From positions 1 through 48,054 of the forward strand of contig JAOPGA020000589.1 of assembly GCA_026419775.2 (NCBI GenBank): 48,054 nucleotides of DNA. Direction: 5' to 3'. Positions 40,491 through 48,054 of the stretch are shown piece after piece. The position numbers and the translations under genes are program-made. Below the pieces are notes generated by a model, which saw nothing but the letters and a program-made list of their open reading frames with translations, was not told the origin of the DNA and did no database searches. The stretch is from Acrasis kona. Lineage: Eukaryota; Heterolobosea; Eutetramitea; Acrasida; Acrasidae. The first letter of the stretch is position 1. The number at the start of each line of letters is the position of its first letter.

Positions 40491-41501
40491 ATGGAGGACA
40501 AGTACAAAGTTTTATTAGAGCAAGGTAAAGCTCTACAAGAGAGTGGATATAGATTCATAACACCAACTCCCGAAAGTCACAAGAGAGTTCTTGAGAGGTC
40601 AGCAGGTCAACGCGCAGCCACATCACGTGATGTGTTTGGATGGAACAGAAAATTCTCTCCAAAGGACTCACAAAAGCTTGGTATATCAGAGTCTGTATTG
40701 CAGGAACTCCGAGACCAAAAATTCATAACCCATCCAAACCAACAGAGTGGAGATGACTTGCTCAGAAGCAACATTAGGTATTCCAGTGCAAGACCATTGA
40801 ACGATACACCAGATGCAAAGGATCTACTATTCGTGCACAGTGGATACCCAACCGTTCAAGAAGACAGCATCTTCTTCGGACCAGACTCATACAGATATTT
40901 AAACTTTTTAAGAGACAAAGTAGCAACCCTGCGCGAAAACTTCTCATCCATTGTCGACATTGGAAGTGGATCCGGTGTTGGTGGACTCTTCTTCAAAGAT
41001 GTATCAGATGAAATTCTTTTGACAGACATCAATGATCTATCTTTCCAATATCAACTTGTAAACACAGAGTTAAACAATGTACCAAAAGGAAAAGTATTTC
41101 AACTAAAGAGCGACATTATGAAGCAGATCGAGCAAAACAAACAATTTGATTTGGTTGTCAGCAACCCACCCTACATGGTCGACACATCAAGAGAAACTGT
41201 TCGTGCCTACAGAAACGGTGGAGGAGATAGAGGTATAGAGCTAAGTCTTAGAATCGTGAGAGAATCTATTCCATACTTGAGAAGCGGTGGCATTCTGGCA
41301 TTGTACACTGGAGTTCCAATCGTTGACGGCCTTGATGTATTCTCCGAGGCCATATTGAAGGAGTTGTATGACAACAAGGATCTTGAAAGTGTTCACTATT
41401 ACGAAATTGATCCAGACGTATTCGGCGAAGAACTAAGCACCGAAGTTTATGGGGACGTGGATCGCATAGCAGTCACTGGACTTGTGTTGGTCAAGAAATA
41501 A
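40491..41501 (+). CDS. PrmC/HemK-like class I methyltransferase (336 aa; 364 aa if ATG 40407 is used)
   Basis: I chose ATG 40491 (MEDKYKVLLEQGKAL) because it has a purine at -3 and G at +4 and precedes the first helix that looks structured; ATG 40407 in the same frame remains possible. Motif I is SIVDIGSGSGVGGLFF (residues about 155-170). The catalytic motif is FDLVVSNPPYMVD, the NPPY signature of N5-glutamine, N6-adenine and related amino methyltransferases. GGGDRGIELSLRIVRE follows, as in bacterial members carrying GxDGLE. A 130-residue N-terminal helical domain precedes the catalytic part. The substrate could be protein Gln, RNA or a small molecule and cannot be told. The family resembles bacterial small-domain methyltransferases more than eukaryotic HEMK2, so transfer is possible. 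Confidence 0.8.
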   Translation: MEDKYKVLLEQGKALQESGYRFITPTPESHKRVLERSAGQRAATSRDVFGWNRKFSPKDSQKLGISESVLQELRDQKFITHPNQQSGDDLLRSNIRYSSARPLNDTPDAKDLLFVHSGYPTVQEDSIFFGPDSYRYLNFLRDKVATLRENFSSIVDIGSGSGVGGLFFKDVSDEILLTDINDLSFQYQLVNTELNNVPKGKVFQLKSDIMKQIEQNKQFDLVVSNPPYMVDTSRETVRAYRNGGGDRGIELSLRIVRESIPYLRSGGILALYTGVPIVDGLDVFSEAILKELYDNKDLESVHYYEIDPDVFGEELSTEVYGDVDRIAVTGLVLVKK

Positions 41502-41613
41502 AAATTTTGATTCGCTACAAAGATTTTTTGTAAGTCAGAAGGTTGAGTAAACCACAATCAACAAGTTTATTGACTGCATCAACTTAATGAGTGTTCATAC
41601 AGTTTTATTCTCC

Positions 41614-41699
41614 GCCGGAATGATTCGGACTGGGGTTCGAAATGGACTTCAAATCCATTGACCACAGTGTGGTAGCAGTTCAATTCTGCCTTTCTGGTG
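41614..41699 (+). tRNA. tRNA-Sec (TCA anticodon)
   Basis: This 86-nt sequence has the specific marks of eukaryotic selenocysteine tRNA. The anticodon stem ATGGA/TCCAT encloses CTTCAAA, anticodon TCA (reads UGA). The long acceptor stem begins GCCGGAA and pairs with the 3' TTTCTGGT, ending in discriminator G as in animal tRNA-Sec. A four-pair T-stem GCAG/CTGC has loop TTCAATT, identical to the animal loop. The variable arm is long (ACCAC/GTGGT). The D-arm pairs TTCG/CGAA around GACTGGGGTT. The acceptor start GCCGGAATGAT resembles the human gene. It shows that UGA can be recoded, so the organism should have SECIS elements and selenoproteins; none was recognised in this window. Confidence 0.95.
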
Positions 41700-41704
41700 A
41701 TTAA

Positions 41705-41708
41705 TTTT
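41705..41708 (+). terminator. T4 run after tRNA-Sec, probable Pol III terminator
   Basis: TTTT begins six bases after the tRNA-Sec 3' end. Two of its bases are part of the stop codon (TAA on the minus strand, 41707-41709) of the convergent C2-kinase gene. Confidence 0.65.
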
Positions 41709-43299
41709 AATCTATATTTATTGAAGACACAATCTCAACAACGTCACTTGCACAAATCCTTTCTGAAGGATAGAACCTCATCATCGACGTGACAAGATCT
41801 GCCAACACCACACCATGTTTCTGGCCGATCGCATCAATAATGTTCCTTTTGACCTCTTCTAAATGTTCTTGGTGTTCAATGATCCGTGGGTGTGCATGCT
41901 TTTCGTTAAGTCTAAAGGTTATGATCTCATAGATTACTATACCAAGTGCAAAAACATCTGCACAGTTCGAAAAGTCGTCGTTGCACAGATCTTTGTACAG
42001 CCGCTCCGGAGCCATGTACTCAACGGTCCCGCCATTGTCCCTATTAAAATTAAAAGTGTTTACAGTCACAACCACTCACCACAAGTCATGTAAAATGTTT
42101 CCACCTGGGGTTGTTGGTGTCATTGGTTTATGCTCTTCCCTCTTTGCAAGTCCAAAGTCACTAAAGATGTTAAACCAAATAAAACCTGTGTCACGGCTTA
42201 CCAGTATTTGAGCTGATTGTAGTCATCACTGACAAGAATGTTCTGAGGCTTGATGTCTCGATGAGTGACAAAATGTGAGTGCAGAAAAGCTAACCCTTCT
42301 GCAAGTTGATGTAGATACTTTTTTATCTTTACTATCGGGAAGTAATTGGACTTCGTCCGCGTTTGAGACTTGGCTTTGATTAACTGTAGCAAGTCACCAC
42401 GCTTAAAGAAAGGCATTATAAAGCAAACTACATAATTCTTCTCTTCCTCCGATTTTTTGTGCTCCGTTAGGTACAAATCGTCAAACTGTACCATGTTGTT
42501 GTGTTTTAGATCTCTTACTTGCCAAGCTTCGTTTAAAGCTACGGTGGCATGGTCTGCGGATTGACAGACAATCTGTTTCATCACTTTTTCTGTTTCATCC
42601 ACTGTGTCTAGAACTTTGTAAACAGTTGCCTGACCTCCGCTTGTTATGTGTTCTATCGTCACATACCTCTCTCTTTTAGGATTCTTGACTGGCTTTTGTG
42701 GCTCAATCTCTGATTTTGTAACTGCATTAAAGTTAGTTGAGCAGGTGGTTTCAAAACAACTTTACCACCAAAATTGTATGCGGTCAAAGTAAAATGAATC
42801 ACCCCGGAATTTACACCGACAAGCTCCAATGCAAAGTCTGTAGGTTGCCCTCTTACAAGCTTGTGTATATCTTCTAGAAAAACACTACCCTCTAAAAGGC
42901 ATTAACAAGGTTGATGGAACAAAACTTACCAAAGTCTCTTTTGAAGGGAAGAAGGTCTCTGTCCCAACAATTTATTATCAGCCTTTTATCGGAATCATGA
43001 ATCTCAAAGTCGAATTGTTCATTCCACTCAGGATTCAGTGTTTTGTATTTTGTCGAGGACCTCAGCATACGATCACCGACGTAACACTCGCAAAAAGGGT
43101 CAGAAAAGCCATTAGTATCCTGTGAGACCAAGTCTTCAGCTCGTTTGAGGAAGAGTGATAAACATTTGTGCTCCTTCCTCAAGATAGAAACAAGTTGATC
43201 CCTTGACAACATAGACGACTGTATGCTTTGGCATGATACCGTCTTCGATGTGCTGGACTTGCTGAAGCTGAACTTCTTCACAAGAGGACTTCCAGCCAT
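41707..43299 (-). CDS. C2-domain protein kinase (476 aa)
   Basis: Five exons: 42930-43299, 42766-42891, 42202-42721, 42080-42160, 41707-42040; introns 38-44 nt and phases agree. Residues 45-150 are a C2 domain (LFLKRAEDLVSQDTNGFSDP, TLNPEWNEQFDF, INCWDRDL) with the Asp residues expected for Ca2+-dependent phospholipid binding. Residues 185-465 are a protein kinase: Gly-rich loop TSGGQATVYK, probable Lys in KVMKQI, catalytic THRDIKPQN, DFGLAK, and EYMAPER in place of APE. Helix F carries DVFALGIVIYE. All catalytic residues are present. Activity at membranes under calcium control is the expected behaviour. Subfamily (NEK- or CAMK-like) is uncertain. The gene ends 7 bp from tRNA-Sec, so its 3' UTR must cross the tRNA gene antisense. 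Confidence 0.92.
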
Positions 43300-43349
43300 G
43301 CGCAGTTATTACAAAATGATTTGACGTTTGAAATATGAAAGGTTGATCT

Positions 43350-43886
43350 TTATTCGTCAAAAATATCACCATAATGTGGCTCTTGAAGTATGTCATACTT
43401 TTCGTGTGGTAAACTGGATATGTTTTCCAGATGAGATCCAACATCATAAATTTGTTCCACTACTTCCTTCTTCTTGTTATTCTTACAAAACGTACAGACA
43501 TTAGATTTATTGAGTAAGGCCGTTTTGAAACTGTCTGCAATTTTCGTAAATATATGTCCATTTCTACATTGTATATTTAACAGGGACTTTGTGCTTATTG
43601 TGGAGAGATCGTCTAATAAAGTGTACCCTGACGATTCAGCGAGTTCGTTTATGTTTTTTGAATATTCTTGTTGGAAACTTGACTTTTTACATTCGTTGCA
43701 GTAAGTTTCATTCTTACTTTCGCATCTCCTTATTTGATCTTTTGCTGTTTTCACTTGGCATTGCTTAGTGTAGCCACAAGTCTCGCAAACCAACTTAATT
43801 ATTGAAGAATTATTGATAATGCTACTTGGTTCTATTCGAAATCCGTTCCTTGCTGCCATATCAAGAATTGTATTTGATTTAATCAT
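43350..43886 (-). CDS. Zinc-ribbon (treble-clef) repeat protein (about 178 aa)
   Basis: The frame is open upstream to 43934 but begins there with TTG; the first in-frame ATG is 43884-43886 (MIKSNTILDMAARNG). A further 5' exon is possible. Paired cysteines suggest two zinc sites: CETCGY with YCNECKK, and IQCRNGH with CTFCKNN. The C-NGH-F ... C-x2-C pattern matches the probable zinc-ribbon repeat (DUF4379-like) seen in bacteria, giant viruses and protists, often beside nucleases. No nuclease domain is present here. The C-terminus is acidic (HYGDIFDE). A nucleic-acid-binding role is plausible but not shown. The gene lies 50 bp downstream of the C2-kinase start on the same strand. Confidence 0.6.
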   Translation of the reverse strand: MIKSNTILDMAARNGFRIEPSSIINNSSIIKLVCETCGYTKQCQVKTAKDQIRRCESKNETYCNECKKSSFQQEYSKNINELAESSGYTLLDDLSTISTKSLLNIQCRNGHIFTKIADSFKTALLNKSNVCTFCKNNKKKEVVEQIYDVGSHLENISSLPHEKYDILQEPHYGDIFDE

Positions 43887-44160
43887 TTCTTGACTACTTG
43901 TCAAATACTTAACGGGGTTACTACGCTTTACCAAATGTTGTTTTATTCATAGTTTAAGACTTAGTTAAAACTTGCCTGATTGGATCTTGCAGTAACTAAG
44001 AAGATGTTGAACGCCACATTACACCAAGCTTTACCTGCATAAAAACAATTTTCCAGATGTTACATTATAGCGGATTTTCCAGTAATTCTTTATAACTACA
44101 ATAGATTTCTCCATGTACAAACCATTTTTGTAATTTATTTTCGGAGTTTATCCCGTAGAC

Positions 44161-45373
44161 ATGGAAGTACTCCACAGTGATGGAGAACATACTGGAAGGC
44201 ACATGGAGCTACCAGAGAATGATTCTACATGCGACGAAATGGTTGGTGCCTACAGAGTAGCGCTGTTGGAAGAGAAAAAGCACAGGATGCGACTTCAAAT
44301 CAACTTGAACTCATATACCAAACAAATGAGCAAATTACAGACGCAACTTTTTGAAAAGGTTTTTATCAGACTTATCAAGCAAATCTCATAAATCTAAGGA
44401 CCAAGCTCTCGAGCACATTAGCATCAAATACAAACAACTACTCGAATCTTACCAAACTCTCCAAGACGAGTCTTTATTAATACCTTCAGAGGAAAATGCC
44501 AGGCCATCATTATTTTGCAAAACTCAACCAGAGAAGCCTGCTGAAGATTTCTCCTCCATTTTCCATTTCCCCAACCTATTCAACCCTTTGGTGTAAGTTT
44601 TATCGCTCGAAACATTTTATAACCAATTCAGCTACGACACAACAGATAAGGACGCTTTCGATAAAGCCAAGGAAGAAGTGAAGAATTTAAAGGCGGACAT
44701 GGAAATGTCATTAATCAAGAATGATGAGTTGACTGCAAAAAACAAACTTTTGACAGAAAAAGTCAACATTTTGGAAAGAGCAAGTACGAATCACGTAAAA
44801 GAGCAACAAACTTTCAAAAAAGAAAGAACAGAGCTAGTGAAGAAAATAGAACATCAAACCCGTTGTATATTCGAACTTGAACAAAAGAATTCGAGTGCGG
44901 AGGAACTAATCCACCAGAATGAAGAAGAATTAAATCAACTCAAAAAAGATGGGGCTCAAAAAGATGAAAACATTAATCTTCTTAGTCAGAAATTGGTGTT
45001 GCAGAAAGAAGAAATGAGTTTAATAAAACTACAACTACGTAAATTCCATGTTACAAGGGTCCGTAGTTTCTTTCCGAACCAAGACGCTCTTGTTGTGTTG
45101 CATAAAAATCCACAAAACGGACTGCTGATGATTTCTGTTGAAGTGAATAATATTCCATTGCTTGCAGCACCCGTAGCATCAATCATGCATATAAAGCCGG
45201 ACGATGCGAATATGCGGAGGGTGAATATGGTATTCTTTAACAATGCGATGGAAACGTTTGAGTGTCAGGACAGGAGGGACTTTATAGAAACGCTGAAAGT
45301 GTTCCAGGCTGCGTCTGCAGACGACAATGGAATAAATATATCAAAGTCTTTTAGAAGTGGAAGAATAAAATAA
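44161..45373 (+). CDS. Coiled-coil protein with PH-like C-terminal domain (377 aa)
   Basis: Three exons: 44161-44358, 44399-44592, 44632-45373. The first donor (GTTTTT) is weak, but phase and continuity of the coil support it. Residues 25-100 and 140-265 are long coiled coils (LLEEKKHRMRLQINLNSY, QNEEELNQLKKDG). The last 110 residues change to beta-rich sequence (VRSFFPNQDALVVLHKN, LLMISVEVNN, VNMVFFNNAMETFECQDR) and finish with an amphipathic helix (RRDFIETLKVFQAA), as in PH-like folds. No known family is assigned; golgin-, centrosome- or trafficking-type tethers are possible. The stop overlaps the next frame's first ATG. Confidence 0.65.
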
Positions 45374-45453
45374 TGCTTGATGAATTGATAGAGTGTGATT
45401 TTATTAGCCTGAATCTGAAATATAAAAACTTTCTAAAAATAAACACAACAAGC

Positions 45454-45657
45454 ATGTTATCAAGAGTTGTCAGAAGACCAGTCGTCATCCACGCTGTAAG
45501 GATGCTTTCAACCGAACAGCCAGTAGGAGCAAACATTAAAGATGCTAAGGTAGATCCAGAAGACTCAAACGGTTCGACGGAAAATTTCGGAGCTGATGTC
45601 AAATTACTCAAAAAAGAGGAAAAGAAGGAGGAAGCTAAAAAAACAGAAAGTAAATAA
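45454..45657 (+). CDS. Small protein with mitochondrial-type presequence (67 aa)
   Basis: The open frame begins at 45373, but I prefer ATG 45454. The N-terminus there (MLSRVVRRPVVIHAVRMLST) is Arg-rich, lacks acidic residues and is amphipathic, a typical mitochondrial targeting sequence. The remainder is Asp/Asn-rich and then Lys/Glu-rich (KKEEKKEEAKKTESK). No domain is recognised. The size and charge recall small matrix proteins such as an F1-ATPase inhibitor, but I see no inhibitor motif. The stop lies 16 bp from that of the convergent gene. Confidence 0.5.
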   Translation: MLSRVVRRPVVIHAVRMLSTEQPVGANIKDAKVDPEDSNGSTENFGADVKLLKKEEKKEEAKKTESK

Positions 45658-45673
45658 AAATATAGTACATTTA

Positions 45674-46953
45674 TTAATTTGTTGTGAACGTTTTTAAAAT
45701 CGTGGCCACATCTACAACATCCTCTTCTGTAGGCATGGCAACTTCTAAATTCTTATCTGCCATCGTCGGATATTGGCTAAATGCTGTCAAATTGTTTACA
45801 AAGTCTATTATTGACCCAGAAGCCTCTTCCTCTGTCTCATTCTTCCTCTGTTCATCTTGCGCTAATGTCTCACGTTTAACGCGCTTGACCAGCTCATGAT
45901 TACATCTCTCAGCAATACGATGGAGTTGTGACATTTTTTGCACGTGTATTTTAATGTAGTCGGTACTCAACATGTTGTTCTTGATCACATCAACTATGAC
46001 GTTCCGTATGTCTGGTCCATCTTGGTTAATGGACTCTGATGCTTCCTTTTCTACTTGTTCTGCTGTTCGTTGGTTGGCACCATCGGGTAGGCTTTGTAGT
46101 TGCTTGTCCACCTCAAGCCACTCACTTTCCTCCTTTTGAAGCTTGTCTCTTAATTCTTGTATGGACTTTTGTTTTGCGTAAAGTGTTTCGTTGATTTTGT
46201 TTGGTTTTTTTATTTTGTTGCTGTGCTTGGCTAAGATGCCTGGAAGTTTCTCCTTCATAAGGGTGTTGAATATATGGGCGTCTGGAAAGGTTAGTGAACA
46301 TGTAAACGTTTGATGTACTTACGTGCATCTTGTAAATGGGCTTTATTGCTGAGGTATTGTTTTTGGTGCCCTATTATTAGATCTAGCGTCTTGATGAGTC
46401 TTTCTTGGTCTGGAATGTCGGTTGGAACGCCGGAACTAAATCTAGGCTGCTTTGTCCTCCTTTGTCCTAAGGACCGCCTTATTTTATCTGGTTTGTATGC
46501 CGTGGTGGGTTCTTTGATTTTTTCTACTTCTTCTGGTTGTGACAATTCTTGTGACGGAAGTTGAACTGCATTTACTTCCTTGACCTCTTCCTCTACTTCG
46601 TCTAATTGAGGTTCTTCAAGTGATTCGTTTTGTTCATTATCATTACCACTTGGAAGGAACTGAAAGTCTCCGTTACCCCCAAAATGTACCCGCCGCTTCT
46701 CTGCTGTTGTTATCACTGCCTGTGTTGTCACTGCCTTACATCCATGAGATTACGAAAATAATGTTCTTACTGTGTTAACCTTCTTGAACAACGACACCAT
46801 CCAAACGTTTTTAACTGGCGCCAAAAGTTTTTGTAAAAATATAGACTCCAAACTTTCGATTGAATATGCACAAGAACCAGTGAGTGGTTGCTTCAAAAAA
46901 AATCGCAATCGCTGAACATATGCGACCATTCTATCAAAATACAAATCATTCAT
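45674..46953 (-). CDS. Coiled-coil protein (400 aa), possibly kinetochore/Dsn1-like
   Basis: Three exons: 46771-46953, 46323-46734, 45674-46281. The first begins at ATG 46951-46953 (MNDLYFDRMVAYVQRL), and a 36-nt intron joins it in phase to VTTQAVITTAEKRRVHF. Residues 75-140 are acidic and disordered. RRSLGQRR followed by PRFSSGVPTDIPDQERL recalls the RRxS-G entry of Mis13/Dsn1 kinetochore proteins, which is a weak hint. Residues 195-260 and 290-350 are coiled coil (SIQELRDKLQKEESEWLEV). The end is acidic. Nuclear or cytoskeletal function is possible, but no family assignment is firm. Confidence 0.6.
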
Positions 46954-47549
46954 TCAGAAGCAACTAGAATTTGATAGACACTCTTCAATAAGAATCAAAT
47001 TGATATGGCGAGCTGGACGGATATATAGTTCATGACTGGTAAAATCATGATGTTAGTGTAGCCATTTAAATCGAAATTATCCACGGAGCATCAACTCCAG
47101 TCTGGCTCCGTCAAAGTCGGATCGAAGACTCATAAGACAAATAGAAGGATCTTCTGGACAAGTTTAGTCAATAAAGTCTGCTTTTATTAGTTTTAGTCTC
47201 ATCCCAATTCAATGACGGTATCATTGAACCACTTATAACCTACTGACATTCTGTATCTATTTATACTGAACAACCTCCAACCTATTGTTTCCATGAATTA
47301 TTTTTTCGTTGGAAGTCAACGGAATGATTGGAATGCCAAATTGGTCCATTGGAGGTGCTCAGATGTCCATTGGAGTCGATGTTACAAGAGATCCAATGGT
47401 TCCTTCAGAGGTATTGGATTTGTAAATAATAATAAACGTACATGTTCCAACAGCACACTTGTCCAACTACCACCTGTGGAAAGATTTTATATATAGATGA
47501 TGTTTTAAAGCCACTACGCAAGAAATGCCCAATAGAACAGCACGACAAA
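46954..47549. other. Intergenic, divergent, no gene seen
   Basis: About 600 bp between divergent genes. The open frame at 47293-47496 (plus) has an ATG but no coding-like features. A short local repeat (TCCATTGGAG at about 47343 and 47369) is the only structure noted. Confidence 0.45.
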
Positions 47550-48054
47550 ATGAACTGTTGTCCTAAGTGTAACTACTCCACATTGCAGCAGTCAAATGTA
47601 TATAAGCACATGTATTCAAAGCACAAGGATGAATTGAACCTAACCTCCAAATCTGACGCCTTCCCAACATTTGTTAATATTGAGAGGGAGATTATTGAAG
47701 AATTGTCGAGAAACATTCAAAATGATGATCCTGAACCTTTAGGAGGTCATGATTCTCCAATTGATGTTGATCTAAATGTTGAAGCTGCGCCACCACGAAG
47801 TGCTTTTTCAAATTTATCAATTAAAGAGTTGAGTGATGTTACCCAGAGATTATGTCGGAGCTACAACTACCCAAAGCCATTGGAGGATTTGAACAATCTC
47901 AACCAACAAAATAGTGCAGTACTTTTACGTTCATATGAGAAGAAGGATGCCATTGAAATACCAAGAATTACGAGTTCACTAACATTTAATGAATCGTTTG
48001 ATAACATTGTACCAGACACTATGCAAAAAGCATTTGCTCTAAAAGCAACGAATC
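47550..48054 (+). CDS. C2H2 zinc-finger protein, partial (runs off window end)
   Basis: From ATG 47550 the frame stays open to the window end (168 residues visible). A C2H2-type finger lies at the very start: CPKCNYS, then KHMYSKH, giving Cys-x2-Cys and His-x4-His with the normal spacing. The remainder is acidic and then mixed (SIKELSDVTQRLCRSYNYP, TSSLTFNESFDNIV), with no recognised domain. A single N-terminal finger suggests DNA or protein binding. Transposon-encoded proteins of some protists begin this way, so the missing C-terminus should decide. Confidence 0.65.
   Translation, partial: MNCCPKCNYSTLQQSNVYKHMYSKHKDELNLTSKSDAFPTFVNIEREIIEELSRNIQNDDPEPLGGHDSPIDVDLNVEAAPPRSAFSNLSIKELSDVTQRLCRSYNYPKPLEDLNNLNQQNSAVLLRSYEKKDAIEIPRITSSLTFNESFDNIVPDTMQKAFALKATN

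Noticed and set aside
20251-48054. Selenoprotein gene near tRNA-Sec with in-frame TGA
   Set aside because: All recognised genes in the window reach plausible family lengths without needing TGA readthrough. No SECIS-like 3' structure was noticed.
1-48054. Bacterial contig or contamination
   Set aside because: Many genes need spliceosomal introns in phase. Intron-split Myb, cyclase, nitrate reductase and kinase genes plus eukaryotic tRNA-Sec rule it out.

Overview
The window is nuclear DNA of a free-living, intron-rich unicellular eukaryote. Genes on both strands carry very short spliceosomal introns (mostly 35-47 nt, GT-AG, one apparent GC-AG), intergenic gaps are often under 100 bp, and many mRNAs must overlap or abut. 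The repertoire (hybrid histidine kinase with Ser/Thr-kinase and AAA modules, Cache-type class III nucleotide cyclase, RGS-START protein, F-box/Ras fusion, Crinkler-like NTPase-nuclease, assimilatory nitrate reductase, tRNA-Sec) fits an amoeboid or amoeboflagellate protist. A heterolobosean such as a Naegleria or Acrasis relative is my best guess, from gene content alone.

Bases 1 to about 17,350 are an accessory, repeat-rich zone. They hold diverged dispersed and tandem repeats, decayed exons, a DDE-transposase remnant, Thr/Pro-rich decayed sequence and about ten small orphan ORFs. Several orphans end in short coiled-coil repeats, three of them with an 11-residue (hendecad) period. A Crinkler-like gene (17377-19440, minus) and an ankyrin-like pseudogene (about 19560-20013) mark the border.

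Bases 20,251 to 48,054 are a dense housekeeping and signalling block. In order: a 1931-aa hybrid histidine kinase (minus); an F-box/Ras-like GTPase ending in a CaaX box (plus); a secreted PTRRP-repeat protein (plus); a class III cyclase in five exons (plus); tRNA-Phe (minus); a 169-aa orphan (plus); then a minus-strand run of R2R3-Myb factor, nitrate reductase, FAM173-like methyltransferase and RGS-START protein. Next come a PrmC-like methyltransferase (plus), tRNA-Sec (plus), a C2-domain protein kinase (minus), a zinc-ribbon protein (minus), a coiled-coil protein (plus), a small probably mitochondrial protein (plus), a coiled-coil protein (minus) and a C2H2 protein cut by the window end (plus).

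Functionally the right part suggests environmental sensing (histidine kinase, cyclase, RGS and GTPase signalling) and nitrate assimilation, with a Myb gene 75 bp downstream of nitrate reductase. tRNA-Sec implies that the organism makes selenoproteins, though none was recognised here. Exon structures were built by hand from reading frame, splice consensus and family alignment from memory; no search was run. Five ambiguous bases (1376, 3271, 4928, 7233, 7237) all lie in the repeat-rich zone.
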